Under the pieces are notes generated by a model. That model was not told where the DNA came from, did not search any database, and worked only from the letters and a program-made list of their open reading frames with translations. From Bog-473 sp963741995 (GTDB lineage: Bacteria > Actinomycetota > Acidimicrobiia > Acidimicrobiales > RAAP-2), in NCBI GenBank assembly GCA_963741995.1, contig CAVUKI010000009.1:434001-498000 (forward strand): a stretch of 64,000 nucleotides of DNA. The letters run 5' to 3'. Below are positions 8,605 through 17,045 of the stretch, piece after piece; position 1 is the first letter of the stretch; each line of letters starts with the position of its first letter. A program made the translations under genes and the position numbers.

Positions 8605-10269
8605 ATGCAAGCGGGAGCAAGGGGCGCAACTGCTGTGACGGGAGGCCTCCCGGCTCACGGTCGCCGCCGGGGCGGCCGCCGGTTGCCGCCGGTACTCACC
8701 ACCGGAGCCGTCCTCGTGTCGGTCGCGGTCCTGTTGCCGCTGGTGTTCCTGTTGATCCAGGCGGCGCAAGTCGGATGGGCCGAGCTGCACCAGCTCCTGT
8801 TTCGCAGCCTCACGGCGACGTTGATCTGGAACACCGTGTCGCTCGTCGTGGTGGTGACTGCCCTGAGCGTTGTCGTCGGCACGCTCGCCGCGTGGTTCGT
8901 GGAGCGGACGGATGTCCCGTGTCGCCGCCTCCTCGCCATACTCGTCGTCATCCCGCTCGGCATCCCGGACTTCGTCGTGAGCTTCGGATGGAAGGCGATC
9001 TTTCCTTCCATCGCCGGCTTCTGGGCGGCCGTGCTGGTCATGACTCTGGCCGTCTACCCCTTGGTGTTCCTTCCTGTCGCGGCCAGCCTGCGCGGGGCGG
9101 ACCCGGCGCAAGAGGAGGTGGCGCGCAGCCTCGGGCTCGGCCGGGTGAGGACCTTCTGGACCGTCACGGTAGGGCAGGCCCGGCTCGCCATTTACGGTGG
9201 GGCGATCTTGGTCGGGTTGGTCGTGCTGGCCGAGTTCGGTGCCTTCGAGATCCTGGGCTACCAGACCCTGACGACCGAGATCTACAGCGAGTTCCAGGTC
9301 GGGTTCAACGAGCCGGCCGCCTGTGCCCTCTCGCTGATTCTCGTGCTCCTCGGCGCATTGCTGCTGGCCAGCGAGGACACGGTTCGCGGGCGCGGTCGCG
9401 CGTCACGGTTGGGTGCGGGCGCGGCCCGGGAGCTCCGCCCTCTTCCGTTGGGTCGCCTCCGGCCCGTGGCGTTCGGGGGTGTCGCCCTCCTCGTCGTCCT
9501 GGCCCTCGGCGTCCCTGTCGGGGCCATCGCCTCTCTGATGCTCAAGGGCGGAAGCAGCACATTGCCGGCGGCGGCCTCCCTGTCCCAAGCCACGCTGAAC
9601 ACATTCGGCTACGCGGCGGCGGCCGGAATCCTCTCCACAATCGCCGCCGTCCCGATCGCGCTCTTGTCGGTGCGCTTTCCGCGGCGGGAGGTGCTCGGCC
9701 TGGAGCGATCCAACCTGGTGGTCCTCGCCGTGCCCGGCCTCGTCATCGCACTGAGTCTCACCTACGTGACCGAGCACTTCCTGCAGGGCCGCTTCTACCA
9801 ATCCAGCCAGTTGCTGGTGGTCGCCTACGCGATCATGTTCTTCCCTCTGGCGGTCGTGTCGGTCCGCGCCGCAGTGGCGCGCGCGCCGGTCGGGCTGGAA
9901 GAGGTGGCCGGTTCGCTCGGGGTGAGCCGTCGCTCCGTGTTGTGGCGCGTCACCCTGCCGCTCATGGGTCCCGGCCTGGTCGCCGCCTTCGCACTGGTGT
10001 TCTTGGAAACGGCGACCGAGCTCACGGCCACGCTCGTCCTCCATCCGACGAACGTGGAGACGCTGGCCACGCAGTTCTGGGCCTACGAGTCGAACGTCTC
10101 GTACGACCAGGCCGCCCCCTATGCCGCCGTCATGGTGCTCATCGCCGCCGTACCGGGTTTCGTGCTCGGTCGCTGGTTCGACCGCCAGCCGGCTCGGATG
10201 GGGGCAGGCGGCCAGAGTGCTCTGGACGCGCCGAACGCACTGATGCAGACCAGAATGGCGTCGACATGA
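8605..10269 (+). CDS. Iron-type ABC transporter permease, fused double domain
   Basis: 554 residues with two homologous membrane-domain halves, each ending in the binding-protein-dependent transport signature that docks the ATPase (EEVARSLGLGRVRTF near residue 170 and EEVAGSLGVSRRSVLW near 435). About twelve membrane segments are visible. Fusion of the two halves is typical of FbpB/SfuB/CysTW-type ferric iron and thiamine permeases. The DtxR-like operator in front argues for iron(III). No periplasmic binding protein gene lies beside it, which is unusual, since the order binding protein - permease - ATPase is common. Its stop overlaps the ATPase start (ATGA). Confidence 0.85.
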   Translation: MQAGARGATAVTGGLPAHGRRRGGRRLPPVLTTGAVLVSVAVLLPLVFLLIQAAQVGWAELHQLLFRSLTATLIWNTVSLVVVVTALSVVVGTLAAWFVERTDVPCRRLLAILVVIPLGIPDFVVSFGWKAIFPSIAGFWAAVLVMTLAVYPLVFLPVAASLRGADPAQEEVARSLGLGRVRTFWTVTVGQARLAIYGGAILVGLVVLAEFGAFEILGYQTLTTEIYSEFQVGFNEPAACALSLILVLLGALLLASEDTVRGRGRASRLGAGAARELRPLPLGRLRPVAFGGVALLVVLALGVPVGAIASLMLKGGSSTLPAAASLSQATLNTFGYAAAAGILSTIAAVPIALLSVRFPRREVLGLERSNLVVLAVPGLVIALSLTYVTEHFLQGRFYQSSQLLVVAYAIMFFPLAVVSVRAAVARAPVGLEEVAGSLGVSRRSVLWRVTLPLMGPGLVAAFALVFLETATELTATLVLHPTNVETLATQFWAYESNVSYDQAAPYAAVMVLIAAVPGFVLGRWFDRQPARMGAGGQSALDAPNALMQTRMAST

Positions 10270-11339
10270 AGGACCTCCACATCGCAGGGGTGGCCAAGGC
10301 ATTTGGGCCCCAACCGGTTCTGCGCGGGGTGGATCTGACCGTTTCCGCCGGTTCGTTCACGGCCATTCTCGGGTCATCGGGCAGTGGCAAGACCACGTTG
10401 TTGAGGATCTCGGCCGGCTTCGAACGGCCGGACGCCGGCGAGGTCCGGATCGGGGAGGAGCTCGTCGACGATGCGGCCCGTCGTTTCGTGCCCAGCGAGC
10501 GACGTCGTATCGGCTATGTCCCGCAGGAAGGCGCGCTGTTCCCGCACCTGAACGTGGGGCGCAATGTTGCCTTCGGCCTTCCCCGCGGCACGGATCGCCG
10601 AAGCCGGGTCGATGAGCTCCTCGAGCTCGTGGGGCTGTCCGGGTACCGCCGGCGCTACCCGCACCAGCTCTCCGGCGGGCAGCAACAGAGGGTCGCCCTC
10701 GCCCGGGCACTCGCCATCGGGCCCGAGATCGTCCTCTTGGACGAGCCCTTTTCGTCGCTCGACGCGGCCATGCGCTCCTCGGTCCGCTCCGACGTTCTCG
10801 CCGTGCTGCGCCAGGCCGGCACCACCTCCATTCTGGTCACCCACGATCAGGACGAGGCGCTGTCGATGGCGGATCAGGTCGCGGTGCTGCGCCACGGTGT
10901 CATCGCCCAGTTGGATACCCCGACAGCGCTGTACGGCCGCCCCGGCGATGTGGAGCTGGCGCACTTCCTGGGGGAGTCGAACGTCCTGGACGGTGAAGTC
11001 CACGACGGCACGGCGAGCACCGCGTTGGGCCACCTTTCCGTGACAGCGGGGAATGGGCCTCTCCTTCCAGGGCCGGCCCGGGTCATGGTCCGCCCGGAGC
11101 AGATCAAGCTCGATCTCGGCTCCAACGGTGGGGTGGTGGCCACGGTGCAGAGCTACGAGTACTACGGCCACGATGCTGTGGTGCGGGTCCGGCCCGATGC
11201 CGGTGACCTGCCCGACCTGGTCGTGCGGGTCACCGGGGGCGAGCCACTCGAGCCTGGGCACCGGGTGGGGCTCTCCGTGCTCGGGGCTGTGGTGGTCTGG
11301 GCCAAGGAGCCACTAGACCCAGAAATTCCTCCCGAATAA
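10266..11339 (+). CDS. Iron-type ABC transporter ATP-binding protein
   Basis: 357 residues. The nucleotide-binding domain carries Walker A GSSGSGKTT, the signature LSGGQQQRVALARAL, Walker B IVLLDEPFSSLD and the switch histidine in LVTHDQDEAL. The last 110 residues form a TOBE/MOI-type regulatory domain (ARVMVRPEQIKLDL), as in FbpC/PotA/MalK-type ATPases. The ATG at 10266 overlaps the permease stop, so the pair is co-translated and forms one importer. With the upstream metal-type operator this is most likely an iron importer; spermidine/putrescine or thiamine are the family alternatives. Confidence 0.88.
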   Translation: MKDLHIAGVAKAFGPQPVLRGVDLTVSAGSFTAILGSSGSGKTTLLRISAGFERPDAGEVRIGEELVDDAARRFVPSERRRIGYVPQEGALFPHLNVGRNVAFGLPRGTDRRSRVDELLELVGLSGYRRRYPHQLSGGQQQRVALARALAIGPEIVLLDEPFSSLDAAMRSSVRSDVLAVLRQAGTTSILVTHDQDEALSMADQVAVLRHGVIAQLDTPTALYGRPGDVELAHFLGESNVLDGEVHDGTASTALGHLSVTAGNGPLLPGPARVMVRPEQIKLDLGSNGGVVATVQSYEYYGHDAVVRVRPDAGDLPDLVVRVTGGEPLEPGHRVGLSVLGAVVVWAKEPLDPEIPPE

Positions 11340-11376
11340 CGGACTCGTAACTACTGCTGTGTCGTCCTGCGTGCAC

Positions 11377-11382
11377 TAGAGT
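11377..11382 (+). promoter_or_regulatory. -10 hexamer TAGAGT for the second MerR gene
   Basis: TAGAGT lies 46 bases before the ATG at 11429 and overlaps a possible GTG start at 11381. A transcript starting near 11389 would exclude that GTG and include the GGGAGG ribosome-binding site at 11419-11424. Confidence 0.4.
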
Positions 11383-11428
11383 GACCGGTCGGAGTGGCAG
11401 CGCAGGAGTGGGATTGCCGGGAGGTGTG

Positions 11429-11929
11429 ATGGTCGACGACGTACCCCGTGTCGGGGGGTTTCATGGGCCGCAGGTCTGTGGCCTCGTGGGGATCTCGTAC
11501 CGGCAGCTCGACTACTGGGCCCGTACTGGCCTGCTCCAGCCCACAGTGGCGACGGCCAAGGGCAGCGGCTCCCGACGTATCTATGCCTATTCCGACGTGC
11601 TCGAGCTGAAGGTGATCAAGCAGCTGCTCGATTCCGGGGTGTCGCTGCAGTCGGCGCGGCGAGCTGTTGAATGCCTACGAGAGGATCTCGGTTCGGACCT
11701 GGCGTCAGCCAACCTCGTGCTGACCGGGACCAGCTCGGTCCTGGCCCGCTCCAACGGTGAGGTCGTCGATCTCCTGGCAGGGGGTCAAGGCGTGTTCAAC
11801 ATCGTGCCGCTGGCGGGTGTGGTCGAGGAGTTGGACGCGGACATCGTGAGCCTGGATGCAGCCGCCAAGGCCGCACCGCCCAAGACGAGGCCCACCCGAG
11901 TACAGGTCGCGCGGGCCTCGGGGGAGTGA
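11429..11929 (+). CDS. MerR-family regulator (Rv1830-like)
   Basis: 166 residues from the ATG at 11429, chosen for the GGGAGG four bases upstream and the promoter hexamer at 11377. The N-terminal winged helix reads GLVGISYRQLDYWARTGLLQP, then SGSRRIYAYSDVLELKVIKQLLDSGVSLQSAR, the standard MerR DNA-binding layout. The C-terminal part (LARSNGEVVDLLAGGQGVFNIVPLAGVV) is the domain found in the mycobacterial Rv1830 group, where the second MerR gene follows the DUF151 gene. Here eight other genes intervene. Its stop overlaps the next start (GTGA). Target genes unknown. Confidence 0.85.
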   Translation: MVDDVPRVGGFHGPQVCGLVGISYRQLDYWARTGLLQPTVATAKGSGSRRIYAYSDVLELKVIKQLLDSGVSLQSARRAVECLREDLGSDLASANLVLTGTSSVLARSNGEVVDLLAGGQGVFNIVPLAGVVEELDADIVSLDAAAKAAPPKTRPTRVQVARASGE

Positions 11930-12315
11930 CCTCGAAGGACCCAGCGCGTGTCGGACGCATTCGCCATCCGGCTTGCGGGCCCGCAGGGCAGATCCGTTTC
12001 GCCCATCCGTCCGAGCGTCTGTTCGCCACCCTTCTCGACCTCTCAGGCGAGCGGTGGGAGTACGAGCCGGTTGAGTTTCCGCTGGCGTGGGACAGCAGCG
12101 GCTCACCCGTTTCCGGATTCCGTCCCGACTTCTATTTGCCCCGCAGGGGCGTGTTCATTGAGCTCACCACCGCCGACCAACGGCTGGTGACCCGCAAGAA
12201 CCGCAAGGTCCGGCGCATGCGTGAGCTCTACCCCGAGGTGCCCATCTCCATTGTGTACCAACGTGACTTCACCTCGTTGATTGCGTCACACGGATTGTTG
12301 TCCGGAGCGGCCTAG
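11926..12315 (+). CDS. Small protein with a PD-(D/E)XK-nuclease-like core
   Basis: 129 residues. The centre reads GFRPDFYLPRRGVFIELT, matching the spacing of a restriction-endonuclease fold core (Asp in PDF, then Glu-x-Thr on the next strand, where a Lys is more common). It is followed by RKNRKVRRMRELYPEVPISIVYQRDF, which resembles the RLE/Vsr-type C-terminal half. Small single-domain proteins of this type occur in actinobacteria without known function. It is coupled to the MerR gene by GTGA overlap and its stop codon supplies the -10 of gcvT. A nuclease role is an inference from the motif only. Confidence 0.6.
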   Translation: MTSKDPARVGRIRHPACGPAGQIRFAHPSERLFATLLDLSGERWEYEPVEFPLAWDSSGSPVSGFRPDFYLPRRGVFIELTTADQRLVTRKNRKVRRMRELYPEVPISIVYQRDFTSLIASHGLLSGAA

Positions 12316-12318
12316 TCT
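12313..12318 (+). promoter_or_regulatory. -10 hexamer TAGTCT, leaderless promoter of gcvT
   Basis: TAGTCT, six bases (ggctgc), then GTG at 12325. The first three bases are the stop codon of the upstream gene. Confidence 0.5.
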
Positions 12319-12324
12319 GGCTGC

Positions 12325-13416
12325 GTGAACGCCGACGACAGCACAGTCGCCCCACTCCGGATCTCTCCGCTGCATGCGTCGCACGTCGCACTCGGGGCCA
12401 AGATGGTCCCGTTCGGTGGCTGGGAGATGCCTTTGGCGTATCCCTCGGGAACGGTGGCCGAGCACCGGGCCTGTCGCACGTCTGCGGTCGCCTTCGATGT
12501 GAGCCACCTCGGCACGGTACGTGTCCATGGAGCCGACGCGTTCGAGCACCTGCAGCACTCCTTGAGCAACGATCTGACCCGGATCCATCCGGGCCGGGCC
12601 CAGTACACCCACCTCCTCGACGAGGACGGTTTCGTGGTGGACGACATCATCGTGTGGTGGGTCGACGACGACCGGTTCGACGTCATGCCCAACGCCTCGA
12701 ACACCACGGATGTCGTCGCGGCCATCGGCGGGAGAGACGTCACCGGAGAGAGGGCGATCATCGCCATCCAGGGTCCCGAGGCACGCTCTCGGCTGGCGCA
12801 GGTGTCGCCTGAGGCCGCCACGGTCCATCGGTTCGCCGTCAAGCGCTTCGACTGGGCTGGTGCGACATGCCTGGTCGCCGGTACGGGGTACACGGGGGAG
12901 GAGGGCGTGGAATGCGCCATCCCCGCAGAGGTGGCCACCAGGTTCTGGGAAGCGGTGTTGGGGCAGGGCGTTGTCCCGGCGGGATTGGGCGCGCGCGACA
13001 CGCTGCGCCTGGAAGCCGGGCTCCCGCTCCACGGCCACGAGCTCGGCCCGGGCATCACCCCCCTTCAGGCGGGCTTGGGCTGGGTGATCGGGTGGGACAA
13101 GGGAGATTTCACGGGACGGGCCGCGCTGGAAGAGGAGCGGGCGAACGGTCCGGCCCGGCGGCTGCGGGGTTTTGTGGCGGACGGGCGCCAGCCGCTGCGA
13201 GACGGCGCGTTGCTGTGCGAGGGCCTGGTACAAGTCGGCATCCTGACCAGTGGCAACTTCTCGCCGATGCGGGAACGGGGGATCGGGCTGGGCTTCGTCG
13301 ATGCCGACGCGCGATTGCTCGACGGGGACGCCATCACGATCGTCCAGCGCGGCCGGGAGCTCCCGGCCCGTCTGGTGCGTCCGCCCCTGTGGCCCATCCG
13401 TGACGAGAGCGAATAG
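12325..13416 (+). CDS. gcvT: Glycine cleavage system T protein (aminomethyltransferase)
   Basis: GcvT transfers the methylene group from aminomethyl-lipoyl H protein to tetrahydrofolate, releasing ammonia. The 363-residue protein shows the family phrases VPFGGWEMPLAYPSG, FDVSHLG, GYTGEEGVECAIP, LGARDTLRLEAGLPLHGHEL and LTSGNFSP near the C-terminus. Length is normal. gcvP follows behind its own riboswitch, so gcvT is transcribed separately from a leaderless promoter and escapes riboswitch control. No gcvH lies in the window; in mycobacteria it sits just upstream of the MerR genes, that is, it may lie just before base 1. Confidence 0.95.
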   Translation: MNADDSTVAPLRISPLHASHVALGAKMVPFGGWEMPLAYPSGTVAEHRACRTSAVAFDVSHLGTVRVHGADAFEHLQHSLSNDLTRIHPGRAQYTHLLDEDGFVVDDIIVWWVDDDRFDVMPNASNTTDVVAAIGGRDVTGERAIIAIQGPEARSRLAQVSPEAATVHRFAVKRFDWAGATCLVAGTGYTGEEGVECAIPAEVATRFWEAVLGQGVVPAGLGARDTLRLEAGLPLHGHELGPGITPLQAGLGWVIGWDKGDFTGRAALEEERANGPARRLRGFVADGRQPLRDGALLCEGLVQVGILTSGNFSPMRERGIGLGFVDADARLLDGDAITIVQRGRELPARLVRPPLWPIRDESE

Positions 13417-13454
13417 CCGGCGGTTTCCCAACCTGGCGGCCACGGGTGGTGCCG

Positions 13455-13460
13455 TATAGT
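13455..13460 (+). promoter_or_regulatory. -10 hexamer TATAGT for the gcvP riboswitch transcript
   Basis: TATAGT lies about 30 bases before the first glycine aptamer, so the RNA would start near 13467. No good -35 is visible at the usual distance. Confidence 0.5.
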
Positions 13461-13489
13461 GGGCCCCACAACCGAATACGCCGTTTGAA

Positions 13490-13676
13490 CTGGAGCGCCA
13501 GAGTCCCCGTTGTACGCAGTCGGGGGGACGCCGGAGGAGCAACTCTCCCCGAGAAACTCTCAGGCCGACATACCGCTCCGGTGAGGCAACTCTGGAAAGC
13601 AGGCGATGCCTGCACCGAAGGTGGAAGCCGTGCGGGTCACGGTGAGGCTCTCAGGTCCAGTGACAGAGCGGGGAGG
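13490..13676 (+). ncRNA. Tandem glycine riboswitch
   Basis: Two aptamers in series ahead of gcvP. The first holds GCCGGAGGAGCAAC, then AAACTCTCAGGC near 13554-13565, closed by pairing of tggagcg (13491 on) with cgctcc (13574 on). The second holds GCACCGAAGGTGGAAGCC, then GAGGCTCTCAGGT and ACAGAGCGG, closed by CTCTG with CAGAG. These are the conserved cores of the glycine class, and a short linker joins the two. The downstream gene consumes glycine, so glycine should switch gcvP on. A hairpin at about 13688-13709 lies between the aptamers and the ribosome-binding site GAGGAG. Confidence 0.93.
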
Positions 13677-13724
13677 ACGTCCGACCAGTTCCGCGTGACG
13701 CGTGGAACACCTGAGGAGATCCCT

Positions 13725-16589
13725 GTGAGCGAGCAGCATGTCGGCAACCGATCCGAGGCCCTCGAGCCGTTCGAGGATTTCGTACGACGCCACGTCGGCC
13801 CTTCGGACGAGGAGCAGAAGGGAATGATCAAGGTTCTCGGCTACGAGACGCTCGACGCGCTCGTCGACGCAGCAGTCCCGGGCAGTGTCCGCAGTCTCGG
13901 AACCCTGGACCTTCCCCCGGCCGTCTCTGAGCACCAGGTGCTCGACGAGCTCCGGCAGCTCGCCGCCGGCAACACGATTGCGGAGCCCATGATCGGTCTC
14001 GGCTACTCGGGGACCATCACGCCGGGAGTCATCCGGCGCAACGTGCTCGAGAGCCCCGCCTGGTACACCGCGTACACCCCCTACCAGCCCGAGATCAGCC
14101 AGGGACGGTTGGAGGCCCTCCTCAACTTCCAGACGATGGTGACCGATCTCACCGGTCTCGACACGGCCAACGCCTCGCTGCTCGACGAGAGCACGGCGGT
14201 GGCGGAGGCCGTCACCCTCATGCGCCGCCGGGCCACCAGCGATTCGAATCGGGTGATCGTCGACGCCGACTGCCTGCCCCAGACCGTCGCTGTGCTGGCC
14301 ACGCGCCTTGGACCGCTCGGACTCGTCATGGACGTCGTCGACCTGGACGCCGGCGCCCCTTCAGGTGACTACTTCGGGATGGTGCAGCAGTATCCGGGTT
14401 GCTCGGGTGCGCTGCGTGACTTCGAAGCCCTTACCGCTGCCGCGCACGCCAAGGGCGCGCTGGTCACCGTGGCGGCGGACCTGCTGGCGCTGACCCTGCT
14501 CAAGCCGCCGGGGGACTGGGGCGCAGACGTGGCCGTTGGCTCCTCCCAAAGATTCGGCGTCCCGCTGTGGTACGGCGGTCCGCATGCGGCCTTCATAGCC
14601 GTCACGAGGGGCCTCGAGCGCGATCTCCCGGGACGTCTCGTCGGGCTCTCGATCGATGCGGAGCACCGCCCGGCCTATCGGCTCGCGCTGCAGACGCGTG
14701 AGCAGCACATCCGCCGAGAGAAGGCGACCTCCAACATCTGCACGGCCCAGGTCTTGTTGGCAGTGGTTGCTTCCATGTACGCGGTCTACCACGGTGCCGA
14801 AGGGCTGCGCGGCATTGCCCGCCGGGTCCACCGCCGCGCAGTCGACCTGGCGGCCGGGCTGCACGGTTCCGGCCTCAGCCTGCTCCATCGGGAGTTCTTC
14901 GACACGGTGGTCGTCGTGGCGCCCGGTCGGGCGGCGGCGCTCGTCGATTATGCCCGTGGACGCGGGGTGCTGCTGCGACTCGTCGACGAAGATCACGTCG
15001 GGATCTCGTGCGGTGAGACGACCACATCTGCGCACATCGCAGCGGTACTCGAGACCTTTGGCGCGCGGGACGGGGAAGCGAGCTCCGACACAGCGTTGCC
15101 TGACACGCTCCTGCGTCGGGGCCCGATTCTCGGCCACCCCGTCTTCTCGGAGCACCACTCCGAGACGGCGATGCTGCGCTACCTGCGCCGGCTGTCCGAC
15201 CAGGACTTTGCGCTCGATCGGGGCATGATCCCCTTGGGGTCGTGCACCATGAAGCTGAACGCGACCACCGAGATGGAGCCCGTCGGCCTGCCCGGGTTCG
15301 CGGACGTGCATCCGTTCGCGCCGATCGACACGACGCCCGGCTATTTGTCGCTCATTGACGAACTGGAAGAGTGGCTGGCGCGGGTGACGGGCTACGCCAA
15401 GGTGTCCGTCCAGCCCAACGCCGGCAGCCAGGGAGAGCTGGCGGGGCTCCTCGCCATCGCGGCGTATCACCGGTCACGGGGTGAGGACGGACGGAATGTC
15501 TGTCTCATCCCATCGAGCGCGCATGGCACCAATGCAGCCTCCGCGGTCATGGCGGGCATGCGCGTCGTGGTGGTGGGGGCGCTGACCGACGGCACGGTCG
15601 ATCTCGAGGACCTCCGTCGGAAGTGCGAGGAGCACAGCGAGCGCCTGGCGGCCATCATGGTGACGTACCCCTCCACACACGGGGTCTACGAAGAAGGCAT
15701 CAGCGACATGTGCGCGCTGGTCCACCAGCACGGTGGCCAGGTCTACATCGACGGGGCCAATCTGAATGCGTTGCTCGGATTGGCCGAGCCGGGGCAGTTC
15801 GGAGGCGACGTCTCGCACCTGAACCTCCACAAGACGTTCTGCATCCCCCACGGCGGGGGAGGACCCGGGGTGGGGCCGGTGGCCGTCGCCGAGCATCTTG
15901 TGCCATTCCTCCCGTCGCATCCGCTGCACCCGCGTCCCACACATCGTGACGGGATCGGCCCGGTGAGCGCGGCACCCTTCGGCAGCGCCGGCATCCTGGC
16001 CATCAGTTGGGCGTATATCCGGATGCTGTCAGGCGAGGGGCTGGCCCACGCCACCAAGTCGGCGGTCCTTGCGGCCAACTACGTGGCGGCCCGGCTGGCG
16101 CCGTCCTACCCGATCCTCTACACCGGGAAGCACGGTCTGGTGGCCCATGAGTGCATCCTCGACCTGCGGGGACTGACCAAGGCGACCGGCGTCACGGTCG
16201 ACGACGTGGCCAAGCGGCTCATCGACTACGGCTTCCATGCGCCCACCGTCAGCTTCCCGGTGGCGGGGACACTCATGGTGGAGCCGACTGAGAGCGAGGA
16301 CCTCGCCGAGCTCAACCGCTTCTGTGACGCCATGATCGCCATTCGGGCCGAGATCGACGAGGTGGCGTCGGGCCGGTGGCAAGTGGTGGACAGCCCGCTG
16401 CGCGGGGCGCCCCACACGGCCGCCGCCCTCGTCTCCGTCTGGGAGCGCGTGTACGACCGCCACACAGCCGTCTACCCGTCCGGGCAGACGGCTGCCAAGT
16501 ACTGGCCTCCGGTGGCCCGGATCAACCAGGCGTACGGCGACCGCAACCTCGTTTGCAACTGCCCGCCCCCGGAGGCTTTCGAGGACTGA
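13725..16589 (+). CDS. gcvP: Glycine dehydrogenase (decarboxylating), P protein
   Basis: GcvP decarboxylates glycine with pyridoxal phosphate and passes the aminomethyl group to the lipoyl arm of GcvH. The 954-residue length is that of the undivided homodimeric form. Both halves are visible: an N-terminal catalytically inactive half (GYSGTITPGVIRRNVLE) and a C-terminal half with the PLP lysine Lys703 in HLNLHKTF, followed by the glycine-rich loop. GTG at 13725 has GAGGAG six bases upstream and begins where family homology begins; the open frame extends upstream only through the riboswitch. Expression is under the tandem glycine riboswitch. Confidence 0.97.
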   Translation: MSEQHVGNRSEALEPFEDFVRRHVGPSDEEQKGMIKVLGYETLDALVDAAVPGSVRSLGTLDLPPAVSEHQVLDELRQLAAGNTIAEPMIGLGYSGTITPGVIRRNVLESPAWYTAYTPYQPEISQGRLEALLNFQTMVTDLTGLDTANASLLDESTAVAEAVTLMRRRATSDSNRVIVDADCLPQTVAVLATRLGPLGLVMDVVDLDAGAPSGDYFGMVQQYPGCSGALRDFEALTAAAHAKGALVTVAADLLALTLLKPPGDWGADVAVGSSQRFGVPLWYGGPHAAFIAVTRGLERDLPGRLVGLSIDAEHRPAYRLALQTREQHIRREKATSNICTAQVLLAVVASMYAVYHGAEGLRGIARRVHRRAVDLAAGLHGSGLSLLHREFFDTVVVVAPGRAAALVDYARGRGVLLRLVDEDHVGISCGETTTSAHIAAVLETFGARDGEASSDTALPDTLLRRGPILGHPVFSEHHSETAMLRYLRRLSDQDFALDRGMIPLGSCTMKLNATTEMEPVGLPGFADVHPFAPIDTTPGYLSLIDELEEWLARVTGYAKVSVQPNAGSQGELAGLLAIAAYHRSRGEDGRNVCLIPSSAHGTNAASAVMAGMRVVVVGALTDGTVDLEDLRRKCEEHSERLAAIMVTYPSTHGVYEEGISDMCALVHQHGGQVYIDGANLNALLGLAEPGQFGGDVSHLNLHKTFCIPHGGGGPGVGPVAVAEHLVPFLPSHPLHPRPTHRDGIGPVSAAPFGSAGILAISWAYIRMLSGEGLAHATKSAVLAANYVAARLAPSYPILYTGKHGLVAHECILDLRGLTKATGVTVDDVAKRLIDYGFHAPTVSFPVAGTLMVEPTESEDLAELNRFCDAMIAIRAEIDEVASGRWQVVDSPLRGAPHTAAALVSVWERVYDRHTAVYPSGQTAAKYWPPVARINQAYGDRNLVCNCPPPEAFED

Positions 16590-16652
16590 CCACACCGGTT
16601 CTTGTGCCGAAGGAATTGACGGAACGGCGTCGAGCCTTCGGACTCCCCGTGA

Positions 16653-17045
16653 TCAGGTTGCGGCCATGAGGCCGATGCCGGCGGCGGCAGCTGCGAGGCA
16701 GACCACGAGTCCACCCACCGTGTAGATGACCGCCTCTCTGCGGTGGCCGGTGTGCAGCAGGTGCACCGTCTCCCAGCTGGCGGTGGACCAGGTCGTATAG
16801 CCGCCGCACAGCCCGACCCCGATGACGGCGAGCAGGTGGGATCCCAGGCCGTGGTAGATGGAGAGTCCGGTCAGGATCCCGAGCAGCAGCGAGCCCGACG
16901 CGTTGACCAGGATCGTTCCCACGGGCAGCGGGTCATCCCTGCGGACGCCGACACGGTGGATCACCAGGGCACGGAGGACGGCGCCAGCCCCGCCCGCCAG
17001 AGCCACCACGAGGGCGAGGCCGAGAGTGGGGGAGGAGCTACTCAT
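16653..17045 (-). CDS. crcB: Fluoride channel CrcB/Fluc, second subunit
   Basis: 130 residues with four membrane helices. Conserved Fluc features are present: GGAGAVLRALVI at the N-terminus, NASGSLLLGIL with the pore asparagine, and GLCGGYTTWSTASWE. The Fluc channel is an antiparallel dimer that exports fluoride passively. The ATG at 17045 overlaps the stop of the first crcB gene by four bases (ATGA), so the two are co-translated and probably form a heterodimer, as in other Gram-positive bacteria with paired genes. Confidence 0.93.
   Translation of the reverse strand: MSSSSPTLGLALVVALAGGAGAVLRALVIHRVGVRRDDPLPVGTILVNASGSLLLGILTGLSIYHGLGSHLLAVIGVGLCGGYTTWSTASWETVHLLHTGHRREAVIYTVGGLVVCLAAAAAGIGLMAAT

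Noticed and set aside
8316..10265. Long N-terminal extension of the ABC ATPase frame
   Set aside because: The frame stays open from inside thiG through the whole permease gene only because of base composition. The ATPase homology begins exactly at the ATG at 10266, which overlaps the permease stop.
13446..13724. Upstream extension of gcvP
   Set aside because: The open frame there is the glycine riboswitch read as protein; P-protein homology starts at the GTG at 13725 with a good ribosome-binding site.
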